This document shows positions 1-8,023 of a stretch of 48,801 nt of DNA, in pieces. Numbering within the stretch: the first letter of the stretch is position 1; the number at the start of each line of letters is the position of its first letter. The notes beneath the pieces are model-generated. The model saw only the letters and a program-made list of their open reading frames with translations, was not told where the DNA came from and did not search any database. The stretch is from Bacteroidia bacterium. Lineage in GTDB: Bacteria > Bacteroidota > Bacteroidia > B-17B0 > Aurantibacillaceae. Made by a program: the position numbers and the translations under genes. Location of the stretch: positions 1 through 48,801 of the forward strand of contig JALHPG010000013.1 in NCBI GenBank assembly GCA_022842625.1. The letters run 5' to 3'.

Positions 1-449
1 CTGATGTTCAGGTAGGATTCCATCCTTCCTGCAAAACTTGCAGTTGGCAAATCTTCTGCTGTGGCGCTACTGCGAACAGCTACATCCAAATTTTTAATTC
101 CACAATTATCAGAAAGTGTTTGATATGCATCGTTAATAGCATCAATAATTTCGTTTGGAAATACCCCTGAAAAAATTAATGCTCTTGCAGTTTCTCCAAT
201 TGCGGTAAGGTTGGCATAATTTTCAGTATCTAATGATAACAATAAATCATTTAATTGTTGTTCGATATTATTGTGTTTACGAAAAAAACGATACGCATCG
301 GCAGATAGGGCAAAACCGTTGGGAATGCCAATGCCTTTAGGGTTAAGTTGGTTGTACATTTCTCCAAGAGAAGCATTTTTGCCACCAACTTTTGCAATAT
401 CATTAATACTTATTTGGTTAAAAAATAATATGTGTTTTATGGGTTTCAT
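1..449 (-). CDS. ppsA: Phosphoenolpyruvate synthase, N-terminal part (cut by window edge)
   Basis: This is the first 149 residues of a PEP synthase, which converts pyruvate, ATP and water to PEP, AMP and phosphate in gluconeogenesis. The start is the ATG at 449-447; an in-frame TAA directly precedes it, so no longer N-terminus is possible. The visible part is the start of the PEP/pyruvate-binding (ATP-grasp) domain: VGGKNASLGEM near residue 20, IPNGFALSADAY near 45, and VAVRSSATAEDLPTASFAG near 125. The usual SFAGQQETYLN reads SFAGRMESYLN here, a mild departure at a nucleotide-contacting loop. The swivelling His domain and C-terminal barrel lie outside the window, so pyruvate phosphate dikinase is excluded mainly by the short N-terminus. 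It follows the universal stress genes on the same strand after a 183-nt gap. Confidence 0.9.
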   Translation of the reverse strand, partial: MKPIKHILFFNQISINDIAKVGGKNASLGEMYNQLNPKGIGIPNGFALSADAYRFFRKHNNIEQQLNDLLLSLDTENYANLTAIGETARALIFSGVFPNEIIDAINDAYQTLSDNCGIKNLDVAVRSSATAEDLPTASFAGRMESYLNI

Positions 450-632
450 TTATGTTCGAATTAGTATTATGAAAAATATATTCTTAATTTTTTTTATAAT
501 TATACCCATGTCTTTTAAAAAGTGATCATATTAATATTATTCCAACCTCCATGTTCTTTTTTACTGGAAAGTTTATAGCTACTCAAATAATTTGGAGAAA
601 TCTGTTGGGATGAATATTTTCATAATTGCGTA

Positions 633-1466
633 TTATTTAGATTTTACTATTTTTTTTCGAATTGACAGCAATGGTAATTTTATTTGATTTGCCAGTTCTT
701 CTGTTTTACTGCTAATAAAAATTTTATCGAACCAATCTTTGTCTTCGGGGAACATAACTAATAATTGTGGTTTACTTTTTACTAAATATTTTTTTACCTG
801 CTCAATCATAGTTTTTTCGAGTGTAGCTTTCTGTTCAATCAATTTTATTTTTTTATAACTAAGGGCTTTAATTTTCTTTTCTACGGCCTGCTTCTTATCT
901 TCATTTAAATCATAGCTGTAGTTTAAATTCAATACTTCAATTGTGGCGTTTAATTGTTTTGCAATTGGTATAATATGTTTCAGTTCATTAATAGTATTAG
1001 TTAAGTCGGTTGCGTACACAATGGTTTTTATTTTTTTGAAACGATACCTTTGTGGAACGGCAAGAACAGGGATGTTTGATTTTGAAATAACATCGGATGT
1101 GTTACTGCCAAATAAAATTCTCTTTAAACCACTTGCGCCGTGGGTTCCCATTATTATTAACTGAGATTTGCTTTTTTGAGCAGCGTCTATAATTTCCTCA
1201 ATAGGATCGCCGGCTTTAACTAAATGACTACTTGGTACTTTTATATATTTGCCGCTTACTTTTTCAAGTTTCTTTTCGCTGCTCTTTTTTTGAATTGCAA
1301 TATCCTCAGCAACCACACCGGGTATCATATTATACTTTCCAACCAATGGAGGATAGCTATGCAGCAAAATTATTTTATTGTTTATTGCCTTAGCAAAGTC
1401 GTTTGCATATTTTAATGCATTATTTGCATTGGTTGAGAAATCTGTTGGTACAAGAATTGTTTTCAT
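633..1466 (-). CDS. Universal stress protein, tandem two-domain UspA
   Basis: This 277-aa cytoplasmic protein has two UspA folds in tandem. Domain 1 (residues 1-138) starts MKTILVPTDFS and carries the ATP-binding pattern G-x2-G-x9-G-S at G107, G110, G120 and S121. Domain 2 (about 146-270) begins KTIVYATDL but lacks the glycine motif, so it probably does not bind ATP. That split between an intact and a decayed domain is common in Bacteroidota tandem USPs. It lies downstream of another tandem USP (1957-2799) and a small conserved gene, and upstream of ppsA, all on the minus strand. The exact role is unknown; the family acts in survival under starvation, oxidative or low-oxygen stress. Confidence 0.9.
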   Translation of the reverse strand: MKTILVPTDFSTNANNALKYANDFAKAINNKIILLHSYPPLVGKYNMIPGVVAEDIAIQKKSSEKKLEKVSGKYIKVPSSHLVKAGDPIEEIIDAAQKSKSQLIIMGTHGASGLKRILFGSNTSDVISKSNIPVLAVPQRYRFKKIKTIVYATDLTNTINELKHIIPIAKQLNATIEVLNLNYSYDLNEDKKQAVEKKIKALSYKKIKLIEQKATLEKTMIEQVKKYLVKSKPQLLVMFPEDKDWFDKIFISSKTEELANQIKLPLLSIRKKIVKSK

Positions 1467-1526
1467 GTTATTTAGTTTTTAATTTTTAAATCAATTTGTT
1501 TATGTTTTTGCTTGTTAACATCGTTA

Positions 1527-1937
1527 CTATTCTAATTCCTGTCTGTCCATTGGATCCGGCATAGCCTCATCATTTACCTCATACTTCTCGGCTGCCATTT
1601 TATTTTGTTCGGCTAATGTCCAATTATCAGTAGTTGTCGTTTGCAACCAAAGGTTACCTGATTTACGAAAAACCTGAGCAGATAAGCCTAAGTTTTTTGC
1701 AAAAGCGTTTTCTATATCACTAACTTTCGTTAATTCATCTATTTTAATCGCATCTAAGAATTCATGTTTTTGCACTGCACCTATTGTTAAATCATTATCC
1801 AAAGTGTTTTTCTTAAGAGAACCTTCTCCTGAAGAATGCGCGTTATTATAAAATTCAATTTTCAAATACGGAAAATAGCTTTGAAATTCCTCTTGGATTG
1901 ATTTTAGTTTTTTGGTTTTATTAATTTGTATTTCCAT
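1527..1937 (-). CDS. Conserved hypothetical protein between two universal stress genes
   Basis: This 136-aa soluble protein has no signal peptide or membrane segment. I chose the ATG at 1937 (MEIQINKTKKL), 19 nt after the stop of the upstream USP. A longer frame reading back into that gene is open but encodes the antisense-like tail of another frame and is unlikely; ATG 1949 is an alternative. The sequence is mixed alpha/beta: a charged N-terminal segment (KSIQEEFQSYFPYLKIEF), then a glycine/serine loop (HSSGEGSLKK), and a C-terminal part rich in W and T (QVFRKSGNLWLQTTTTDNW) ending in an acidic tail. It resembles a small Bacteroidota family seen beside USP genes, but I know no function for it. 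Its position inside the cluster suggests co-expression with the stress proteins. Confidence 0.75.
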   Translation of the reverse strand: MEIQINKTKKLKSIQEEFQSYFPYLKIEFYNNAHSSGEGSLKKNTLDNDLTIGAVQKHEFLDAIKIDELTKVSDIENAFAKNLGLSAQVFRKSGNLWLQTTTTDNWTLAEQNKMAAEKYEVNDEAMPDPMDRQELE

Positions 1938-1956
1938 TTTATAAATCATACTCTGC

Positions 1957-2799
1957 TTAATTATTTTTAACATGAAATGCCAATAGTGGGATCTTGCTAT
2001 GAAAAGACAATTCCTTTGTAAGACTCTTGCTAAATAGTTTTTCAATGGGGTTTCTATCCCTTGTAGACAAAGCAATCATGTCTGCCTCCACTGAATCAAT
2101 AAACAATTCAATTCCTTTTTCAATACTTTCGCTTTTAAAAATACGGTATGATATTTTTGGGTAAGAAGTTACCTTTTTTACCTGTGCCGAAAAAATGTCA
2201 ATTATTGGAAACTCAGCTTTCTCTTCATCCATATTTTCAACGACATGTAAAATAATAATCTCAGCATCAAAACTTGCAGCGATCATAGATAACTGTTTTA
2301 CGGCATTTACATCGCTATCTCTAAATTCAGATGCAAAAACAATTTTTTTCAGTGATCTTAGAGAAACTTTTTCAGGAATTACGATCACAGGTATCTGAGA
2401 ATCTTCAATCACACTGGCGGTGTTACTTCCTAAAACTAATTTTTTAATTGCCCCGGCACCGCGTGTTCCCATAACAATAAAATCGGCTTTGTTATTGAGT
2501 GCGGCAGAAACAATAACTTCACTAGACCTTTCGGCAACCCTGATAATATAATCACACTTTATACTATTGGAATCTTGATTTAATTCTGAGCATAGTTTTT
2601 CTAATTGAATAGTTGCCTCATCTTTAGCAAGAGATACTCTTTCTTTATATCCTGCAGCTAGTTTATCAGATCCTATTAATGGAGGCTCTGTAATATGCAA
2701 TAACCGAATATCTGCATTTGTTGCTTGAGCCAATAACATGGCATATTTAGAGGCGATTTTGGCATTAATTGAAAAATCAGTTGGGACAATGAAGTTCAT
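1957..2799 (-). CDS. Universal stress protein, tandem two-domain UspA
   Basis: This 280-aa protein is a second tandem-domain USP, diverged from the one at 633-1466. Domain 1 starts MNFIVPTDFS and has the ATP-binding pattern G111-x2-G114-x9-G124-S125. Domain 2 (from about residue 148, KKIVFASEF) lacks the glycine motif but keeps the fold's core strands and ends in IEKLFSKSLTKELSFHSKIPLLAF, typical of degenerate Usp halves. It lies 41 nt after the TerB-like gene and 19 nt before the small conserved gene, which suggests one transcript running from about 3.27 kb toward ppsA. Two different tandem USPs in one cluster may form heteromers; this is inference. Confidence 0.9.
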   Translation of the reverse strand: MNFIVPTDFSINAKIASKYAMLLAQATNADIRLLHITEPPLIGSDKLAAGYKERVSLAKDEATIQLEKLCSELNQDSNSIKCDYIIRVAERSSEVIVSAALNNKADFIVMGTRGAGAIKKLVLGSNTASVIEDSQIPVIVIPEKVSLRSLKKIVFASEFRDSDVNAVKQLSMIAASFDAEIIILHVVENMDEEKAEFPIIDIFSAQVKKVTSYPKISYRIFKSESIEKGIELFIDSVEADMIALSTRDRNPIEKLFSKSLTKELSFHSKIPLLAFHVKNN

Positions 2800-2840
2800 A
2801 TTTTAGATTTATAGTGATGTAATTTCTTCTTTAAGCTTAT

Positions 2841-3230
2841 CTATTTGTTTTTTATCCAATTTATTTGTTTTATTCTTAGGCTTGAGCAAATTTCCAAAGC
2901 TTGTATCAATGAAGCTTTAAAATGTTTGTTTATGTTTGATGCATTTCTCTTAAGATAGTTTGGAAAATTTGAAAACACAATTGCGACATCTTTATTTTTC
3001 CCTGCAATAACTTCAAACTCAAACTGTGTATAAAACGCCTGATTTAAACCCGGTGAATTTGAGTTTGGTAGGAAGGGAGCAAGGTGCTTTAATTCAAAAT
3101 CACGCAAAGTATCCACTTCGTTTTTACGAATTTTCCCATCTAAATAGGCAACAGCAAACAATAAATGCCTTAATTCTTTATATAATTGTTTGAAATATAA
3201 CTTTGAATTTAAATTCTCGGCTAATGTCAT
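2841..3230 (-). CDS. Small TerB-like helical protein, probable first gene of the stress cluster
   Basis: This 129-aa protein is predicted to be all-helical and cytoplasmic. I start it at the ATG at 3230 (MTLAENLNSK), not at the upstream frame extension, because the extra residues look non-coding and overlap the probable promoter. The stretch LLFAVAYLDGKIRKNEVDTL (residues about 23-42) resembles the acidic Asp-Gly helix-loop of TerB/DjlA-type domains (AxxDGxixxxE), which suggests a TerB-like fold. The match is short and I cannot confirm it. The rest (FELKHLAPFLP, FEVIAGKNKDVAIVFSNFP) is unfamiliar. It precedes two USPs and ppsA on the same strand, with a candidate FNR-type site about 80 nt upstream of its start. 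Confidence 0.65.
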   Translation of the reverse strand: MTLAENLNSKLYFKQLYKELRHLLFAVAYLDGKIRKNEVDTLRDFELKHLAPFLPNSNSPGLNQAFYTQFEFEVIAGKNKDVAIVFSNFPNYLKRNASNINKHFKASLIQALEICSSLRIKQINWIKNK

Positions 3231-3308
3231 AATTACTTTGTTTACAGTAGTTTTATTGAAGATAATACTGCACATCTAACCCTTAATTGATATAAATCAC
3301 CTGAGTAG

Positions 3309-3322
3309 TTGATAATTATCAT
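3309..3322 (-). promoter_or_regulatory. FNR/CRP-family operator candidate
   Basis: The sequence TTGAT-AATT-ATCAT matches the FNR consensus TTGAT-N4-ATCAA at 9 of 10 half-site bases. It is centred about 85 nt upstream of the TerB-like gene's ATG, so a start site near 3274 would place it at about -41, the classic activator position. No consensus -7 box lies downstream, as expected for an activator-dependent promoter. This is a sequence match only; the regulator is not in the window. Confidence 0.45.
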
Positions 3323-3323
3323 G

Positions 3324-3337
3324 TTAGGTCACCCTAA
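3324..3337. promoter_or_regulatory. Inverted repeat TTAGG-N4-CCTAA, candidate operator
   Basis: A perfect 5+5 dyad (TTAGG, spacer TCAC, CCTAA) starts 2 nt beyond the FNR-type site. The side-by-side spacing suggests a second regulator or an extended site. I do not recognise its binding factor. Confidence 0.3.
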
Positions 3338-3425
3338 TGAAATAATAATAAACATGAATAACTTTGAAAAACTGGATTAGATTGGAAAAGCTGGTGGATA
3401 TTTGCTCTGTTTATTTCTTTTTTAA

Positions 3426-3453
3426 TTGATTTTAATAAAAAAGTTTAAATTTG
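3426..3453 (+). promoter_or_regulatory. Candidate Bacteroidota promoter for the PhnA-like gene
   Basis: TTG at 3426-3428, a 17-nt spacer and TAAATTTG at 3446-3453 match the -33 TTG / -7 TAnnTTTG pattern. It would give a leader of about 230 nt, which is long, so a nearer unseen promoter is possible. Confidence 0.3.
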
Positions 3454-3689
3454 TAAAAGCGCCGGAATACCAGATTTTATCGGACTCTAAGCCTTGAATA
3501 CAACTGATTAACGTGGAATCATTAACCTCCGCATGGGTTACAAAAAAAACGTGAAAAATCAGATATTCGCAATGGTTTTAAGTTTAATCCCGTTAATAAA
3601 TGCAAGTTTGACGAGATAATTTACCAGTAATAAATTTAGTTCTAATCGTTTTTAATCATTTTAATACATTTTTTTAAATCAAACAAAGT

Positions 3690-4250
3690 ATGTCAATCAA
3701 TCAAAAACTTTTAGATAGAAATTCCAATCAATGCGAACTTTGTAACGAGCAGGTTGCAACAATAGAGTATACCGTTAGTCCTAAAAACGATGATTCAATT
3801 GAAAATCAAGTGGCTATTTGTGAAAAATGTTCGGCTGCCATGGATAATAAAGAGGCTAGTTTTCATTGGCGCTGTTTAGATGGAAGTATCTGGAATCCTG
3901 AGCCAAGTGTGCAAGCTTTAAGCTATAGAATATTGTTTGGATTAAAAGAGGAGGGTTGGGCTAATGATCTGATCAATTTAACCGATTATGATGAAAACAC
4001 CATTCAATGGGCGGTTAGTGCATATGAAAAAGCGCCCTTACACATCGATGCCTTCGGAAATACTTTAGAAGCAGGAGATACAGTAGTGTTGACTAAAGAA
4101 TTGAATGTAAAAGGAACTAATTTTACAGCGTCTAAAGGTACTGTTGTAAAAAGAATAAAGCTTGTAAATGACAATACCGATCAGATAGAAGGAAAAATAA
4201 ACGATCAAACAATTGTTATTTTAACCAAGTTCGTAAAAAAGTCGTTGTAG
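3690..4250 (+). CDS. PhnA-family zinc-ribbon protein
   Basis: This 186-aa cytoplasmic protein is built like the PhnA/YjdM family. The N-terminal zinc ribbon has Cys pairs C15-x2-C18 and C44-x2-C47. The middle (SFHWRCLDGSIWNPEPSVQALSYRIL, about 58-83) is a helical extension common in Bacteroidota members. The C-terminal PhnA domain runs from about residue 119 (DAFGNTLEAGDTVVLTKEL, then KGTVVKRIKLV and ILTKFVKK), forming the small KOW-like beta-barrel. Despite the name, the E. coli homologue is not needed for C-P lyase, and no phosphonate genes are nearby, so a phosphonate role should not be assumed. The ATG at 3690 is supported by the start of the zinc ribbon a few residues later. Confidence 0.88.
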   Translation: MSINQKLLDRNSNQCELCNEQVATIEYTVSPKNDDSIENQVAICEKCSAAMDNKEASFHWRCLDGSIWNPEPSVQALSYRILFGLKEEGWANDLINLTDYDENTIQWAVSAYEKAPLHIDAFGNTLEAGDTVVLTKELNVKGTNFTASKGTVVKRIKLVNDNTDQIEGKINDQTIVILTKFVKKSL

Positions 4251-4274
4251 TTTTTAAATTTATTTCAATAGGCT

Positions 4275-4306
4275 TGATCCTATAGTAACAACAATGCTAT
4301 AGATCA
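4275..4306. terminator. Possible bidirectional hairpin between convergent genes
   Basis: TGATCCTATAG and CTATAGATCA form a 10-bp stem with one bulged C and an 11-nt loop. It lies between the plus-strand PhnA gene and the minus-strand DUF6629 gene and overlaps the latter's TAG stop. It lacks a clear T-run, so intrinsic termination is uncertain. Confidence 0.35.
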
Positions 4307-4983
4307 TTTATTGGCTTAAAAATTGGCTGTTGGTTATTTTGTAAAGATCTTTGTTGTTCGCGCATGATAATATACACTGCAACACTAATAACGGAGGCAA
4401 AAAAACACCAAACCGAAACAATATAATCTACATAAAATATAGCTGTAATAATATAAGAAATTAATATAGTTGTTCCTAAAAGCCACATCCTTTTTATTCC
4501 CGAAAAAATTGAAGGAGCAATGGTGGCAATTATATATAACACTCCACCGTATTTACTTAGTGCTTTTGGGTAATCTTGTTCATAGGAGATATGATAGCCA
4601 ATTATTTTAGCTTCCACATTAAAAGAGAGTAAACAATATGCTAAGTATAAAGAAACAATAGCGCCAATTCCCACCAAAATTTTTTGAATTAGTTTTCGGC
4701 TTTCTTTTTTTTCTAATAATAGTGTGGCTAAAGGTACCGCAAATGGCCAAACAATTTGCGCTATAAATAAAAATACATAAGTGCTAATATTTTGTAGCGG
4801 AGCAAATGCATGATTAGAAAGCGCCAGCCACAACAAACCTTCTGTAATTTGTTGAGCACTAAAAATTAACGGAATACTGGCAAAAGCTATCTGTGAGGTG
4901 TTTTGTGCTTTTTTTATTGAAGCAACACCCACTACGGAAAGTACAATACCTGCTCCAAAACTTGCACTAGCCGAAAAACACAT
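4297..4983 (-). CDS. DUF6629-like multi-pass membrane protein
   Basis: This 228-aa integral membrane protein has about seven hydrophobic segments (near residues 8-25, 35-55, 65-85, 102-122, 145-162, 168-188, 190-207). The N-terminus MCFSASASFGAG is the hallmark of a bacterial membrane family I recall as DUF6629, including the early QQITEGLLWLAL motif. Function is unknown. The start at 4983 is supported by this conserved N-terminus and by a TATATTTG -7 box about 25 nt upstream, implying a short leader and separate transcription. It faces the PhnA gene convergently. Confidence 0.8.
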   Translation of the reverse strand: MCFSASASFGAGIVLSVVGVASIKKAQNTSQIAFASIPLIFSAQQITEGLLWLALSNHAFAPLQNISTYVFLFIAQIVWPFAVPLATLLLEKKESRKLIQKILVGIGAIVSLYLAYCLLSFNVEAKIIGYHISYEQDYPKALSKYGGVLYIIATIAPSIFSGIKRMWLLGTTILISYIITAIFYVDYIVSVWCFFASVISVAVYIIMREQQRSLQNNQQPIFKPINDL

Positions 4984-5007
4984 AACCCTTAGATTTTAAG
5001 TTAAAAA

Positions 5008-5015
5008 CAAATATA
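5008..5015 (-). promoter_or_regulatory. -7 box for the DUF6629 gene
   Basis: TATATTTG on the minus strand matches TAnnTTTG and lies 25 nt upstream of the ATG at 4983. No TTG -33 element is evident at the usual distance. Confidence 0.4.
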
Positions 5016-5111
5016 GTTGACTAGTAAGGTAGGTATTATTTTTTCACGGGTTAATAATTCTACATAAAAGTGACCACAATCACCTAATAGAACAATATTA
5101 TAACATTTAGG

Positions 5112-6725
5112 CTACTTTTTATCTAAAGATCTGTGAATGTATTTTTCACTTGGTAACAAACTTGTTTGTATGCGTTTAGCATAGTGAATACTATCTAAAA
5201 TTTCTTTTTGTTTTTCTTCTATGATACGTTTTTGAAAGCGGGTAGTTTTTAAGGTTTTAAAAATAAATAGTGCAAAAACAAGAACAATCAGTAAGCCAAT
5301 AACAACCGACCAAATAACAATTTGCTGAAACCGATTTTTTTCATTTGCTATTACTCTTTCTTTTTCTTGTTGTTCTTTGATTACCGCTTCCTTTTTATCG
5401 TATACATATTTTAACTGGTTCTTAATTGTTGCTTTGCGATTGCCTTCATTATAAATACTATCCCTGTAAATTACAAATTGCTTTAAATGTTTTAATGCAT
5501 CATTAAAATTTCCATTTGCTGAATCAATTTTTGACAATGTTTTTTCAGCATTCATAATGTTTTCAGGAAAACCTAATTTCTTGGATATAATTAAGGAACT
5601 ATCGGCATATAAATAAGCCAAACGATATTTTTTGTTTTTTTCATTTTTTGACACAAGAGAATTGCCGATCTTAAAATAAGATTCTCCTATAAAATTCAAG
5701 GAATGAGCTATTCCTTCCATGTCATTAATTTCTTTACGTAATTGCAATGCCCTGCTATAAAAACCTAAGGCCTTCTCGTGATCACCATCTTCAAAGTATA
5801 TTGGTGCAATGTTGTTCAATGAATGTGCGATAGCGGCCTTTTCACCAACTTCTTCCTGTATTATTAAAGCCATATTAAAATAGTTTAAGGCTTTGATCCT
5901 GTCGCCTTTACTTTTTACAATAATTCCAATGTTATCTAAAATGCTGCTAATATTGTGTTTGTCATCTATCTCTTTATATAATTTCAAGCTTTTTTCAAAA
6001 TAATTTAATGCTTTATTTAGATCTCCTTGACTAAAAAAAATGGTACCTAAATTATTTAAACTACTGGCCATACCATGCTTATCATTAATTGCTTCTTGTA
6101 TTTGCAGACTTTTACCATAAGTAGTTAAGGCCTTGGTAATATCACCTTGGTTTTGGTAGATGATACCTGCATTCATTAAAGTTGTAGCAATACCAGCTTT
6201 GTTATTTATTTCTTCATTTAATTTTATACTTTTCTCAAAATTGTATAGCGCTTTTGATATGTTTCCCTGATTGCCATAGATCAATCCTATGTTGTTTAAC
6301 GATTCTGCTCCTCCAAATTTATCATTGGTTTGCAATTGAATTTTTAAACTGTTAGAGTAACAATCTAATGCCTTTTGAATATTACCCTCATTTTGGTAAT
6401 AGTACCCAATATTATTTATTGCATGAGCCTTTTGATTTAAAATGGATCTGATTTGAGTGTCGGATAAACTCTTTGAGCTTTGAATGATCTTATCAGCTAA
6501 TTTAATTGCGCTTTCAGCATAGAATAGTATTTCCGGGATTTCACATTCCTCACTTAAACTCACTAATAGTTTAAATTTTAAAGTATCATGTTTTGCATTT
6601 TTTAGGGTATTTTTTAGGGAGTCTAAAACAGTATTTTGCGATGATAATTCCGCGCTAGCGGTTATCAGTAAAATAAATAACTTTAAGATCTTTGTGTATT
6701 TAAAGTATCTTCTCATTTTGATCAA
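5112..6725 (-). CDS. TPR sensor-like membrane protein lacking its SpoIIE phosphatase domain (fourth of four)
   Basis: This 537-aa protein has an N-terminal signal/anchor (about residues 10-29), then roughly seven TPR units (about 95-410). The units have consensus phrases such as NNIGLIYGNQGNISKALYN. A coiled segment (KKEAVIKEQQEKERVIANE) leads to one membrane helix (about 471-491) and a cytoplasmic helix with EILDSIHYAKRIQTSLLPSEKYI (about 507-529), ending eight residues later. In Bacteroidota that last motif normally opens a SpoIIE-type PP2C phosphatase domain; here the protein stops. It would sense through periplasmic TPRs and signal through the short helix, by inference. Its ATG overlaps the stop of the upstream paralogue by 4 nt. 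Only 128 nt separate its stop from the next gene, with no phosphatase remnant. Confidence 0.85.
   Translation of the reverse strand: MIKMRRYFKYTKILKLFILLITASAELSSQNTVLDSLKNTLKNAKHDTLKFKLLVSLSEECEIPEILFYAESAIKLADKIIQSSKSLSDTQIRSILNQKAHAINNIGYYYQNEGNIQKALDCYSNSLKIQLQTNDKFGGAESLNNIGLIYGNQGNISKALYNFEKSIKLNEEINNKAGIATTLMNAGIIYQNQGDITKALTTYGKSLQIQEAINDKHGMASSLNNLGTIFFSQGDLNKALNYFEKSLKLYKEIDDKHNISSILDNIGIIVKSKGDRIKALNYFNMALIIQEEVGEKAAIAHSLNNIAPIYFEDGDHEKALGFYSRALQLRKEINDMEGIAHSLNFIGESYFKIGNSLVSKNEKNKKYRLAYLYADSSLIISKKLGFPENIMNAEKTLSKIDSANGNFNDALKHLKQFVIYRDSIYNEGNRKATIKNQLKYVYDKKEAVIKEQQEKERVIANEKNRFQQIVIWSVVIGLLIVLVFALFIFKTLKTTRFQKRIIEEKQKEILDSIHYAKRIQTSLLPSEKYIHRSLDKK
5137..5342 (-). repeat. 206-bp direct repeat, copy 1 (membrane helix plus linker)
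   Basis: Positions 5137-5342 and 6750-6955 are identical except at one base (A at 5305, G at 6918). They encode the membrane helix and signalling helix of two neighbouring TPR paralogues, whose TPR parts are much more diverged. This points to recent gene conversion or partial duplication, or strong constraint on this segment. Confidence 0.9.
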
Positions 6726-8023
6726 CCGTGTTTGTTCAAATTTTTATCTATGTATTTTTCACTTGGTAACAAACTTGTTTGTATGCGTTTAGCATAGTGA
6801 ATACTATCTAAAATTTCTTTTTGTTTTTCTTCTATGATACGTTTTTGAAAGCGGGTAGTTTTTAAGGTTTTAAAAATAAATAGTGCAAAAACAAGAACAA
6901 TCAGTAAGCCAATAACAGCCGACCAAATAACAATTTGCTGAAACCGATTTTTTTCTTGCGCTATTAACCTTTCCTTCTCTTGCTTCTCTTTTATTATAGC
7001 TTCTTTTTTTTCAAACTCATAGTTCATTTCTGTTCTAATTTGTTTTTTTTGATTTTCGTCACTTGCTATACTGTCTCTTGCTATTATATATTTCTTAAAA
7101 TGTTCAAAGGCCAATTTTGGCTTTTTAATTGAGTCGTATAAATTACTTAGATCAAGATTAATTGCTTCGATCCCTCTCATATGTCCAATACTATCCGAAT
7201 ACATAAGGGCTTTTTTTAAGGCAATTTCAGCTTCTTTATATTTGCCAATGGTAATATAAACTTCGCCCATGTTTCTTAGGTTATCCAATATTCGTATTTT
7301 ACTACCTGATCTTTCATTGATTTTTAGGGATTGATCTAAATAATTTAAGGCTAATTGATAATCACCCATTACTGAATAGGTGTAGCCGATAAAATCCAAT
7401 GCTTTTGCTACTGCTATTTCATTTCCTAATTCTTTGTTTAATTGTAATGATTTTAATAAATATTCAAGCGCTTTTTTTGTTTCGTTTTTATAAGTATAGG
7501 TGAGGCCAATACTACTGTATAGACTAGCAATAGAAGGTTTGTTATTTAGTTTTGTGGAAATTTTAAGTGCCATAAAATATTTTTCAAGAGCCTTGGCATA
7601 GTTTGCTTGCAGTAAATAAATGTTTGCAATGGAACTTACAATTGAGCCTTGTAGACTTAATATATCTAATGTTTCTGCGAGTTTTAATGATTTTAAATAA
7701 TAATCCAATGCAATAGGATAATCGCTTTTTAGGTAGTAGATCTTTCCCAGCATGAATTGCGAATTAACTAGACCTTTATTCCATTTCAGATCTTTTGCAA
7801 TTTCCATTGCATTGTTTAATAATTTTATTGCACTGTCGGGCTTAGTTTGTCTAAGGACTTCCGAAATGTAGAGGAGGTTATTAATTTTATTACTATCCTC
7901 TTTGCATTTGCTTAAAATCAATTTTAAAGAGTCAATATTGTAATTTTGAGAAATTCCTGAAAAAGGTTTTAAAACAAGTATAATAAAAATACCTATGGAT
8001 AAATATTTTGTTATACCGTTCAT
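6722..8023 (-). CDS. TPR sensor-like membrane protein lacking its SpoIIE phosphatase domain (third of four)
   Basis: This 433-aa paralogue has a signal/anchor at residues about 5-25 and about six TPR units (85-310; for example GKIYYLKSDYPIALDYYLKSLKL). A charged coil (EFEKKEAIIKEKQEKERLIAQE) precedes one membrane helix (about 367-387) and the helix EILDSIHYAKRIQTSLLPSEKYI, ending at NLNKHG. The membrane-linker part is almost identical in DNA to that of the downstream paralogue. Like its sisters it stops where a SpoIIE/PP2C domain would be expected. ATGA overlaps at both ends (6722-6725 and 8020-8023) imply translational coupling and roughly matched synthesis. No catalytic residues are visible anywhere, so it is probably a receptor or scaffold. 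Confidence 0.85.
   Translation of the reverse strand: MNGITKYLSIGIFIILVLKPFSGISQNYNIDSLKLILSKCKEDSNKINNLLYISEVLRQTKPDSAIKLLNNAMEIAKDLKWNKGLVNSQFMLGKIYYLKSDYPIALDYYLKSLKLAETLDILSLQGSIVSSIANIYLLQANYAKALEKYFMALKISTKLNNKPSIASLYSSIGLTYTYKNETKKALEYLLKSLQLNKELGNEIAVAKALDFIGYTYSVMGDYQLALNYLDQSLKINERSGSKIRILDNLRNMGEVYITIGKYKEAEIALKKALMYSDSIGHMRGIEAINLDLSNLYDSIKKPKLAFEHFKKYIIARDSIASDENQKKQIRTEMNYEFEKKEAIIKEKQEKERLIAQEKNRFQQIVIWSAVIGLLIVLVFALFIFKTLKTTRFQKRIIEEKQKEILDSIHYAKRIQTSLLPSEKYIDKNLNKHG
6750..6955 (-). repeat. 206-bp direct repeat, copy 2
   Basis: This is the partner of 5137-5342, in the same orientation at a distance of 1613 bp, with one mismatch over 206 bp. Confidence 0.9.

Larger units (their letters stand above)
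3231..3689. other. 459-nt divergent intergenic region
   Basis: This gap separates the minus-strand stress cluster from the plus-strand PhnA gene. Its left part holds two dyads (3309-3322 and 3324-3337, listed separately), placed to control the stress cluster. Its right part holds a weak Bacteroidota-type promoter (3426-3453). Between about 3470 and 3690 I see no gene, RNA or strong hairpin. A GC-richer patch at 3460-3545 gives only very short open frames. Confidence 0.5.

Noticed and set aside
271..525. Open frame of 84 codons on the plus strand
   Set aside because: It is antisense to the start of ppsA, whose motifs are clear on the minus strand.
1938..2075. Longer N-terminus for the 136-aa gene
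   Set aside because: The extension overlaps the end of the USP gene in another frame and has no coding character.
3690..4250. A phosphonate-use role for the PhnA-like gene
   Set aside because: The name is historical; no C-P lyase or phosphonatase genes are in the window.
5050..5082. GTGA...TCAC dyad after the TPR operon
   Set aside because: Only a 4-bp arm; too short to call a terminator or operator.
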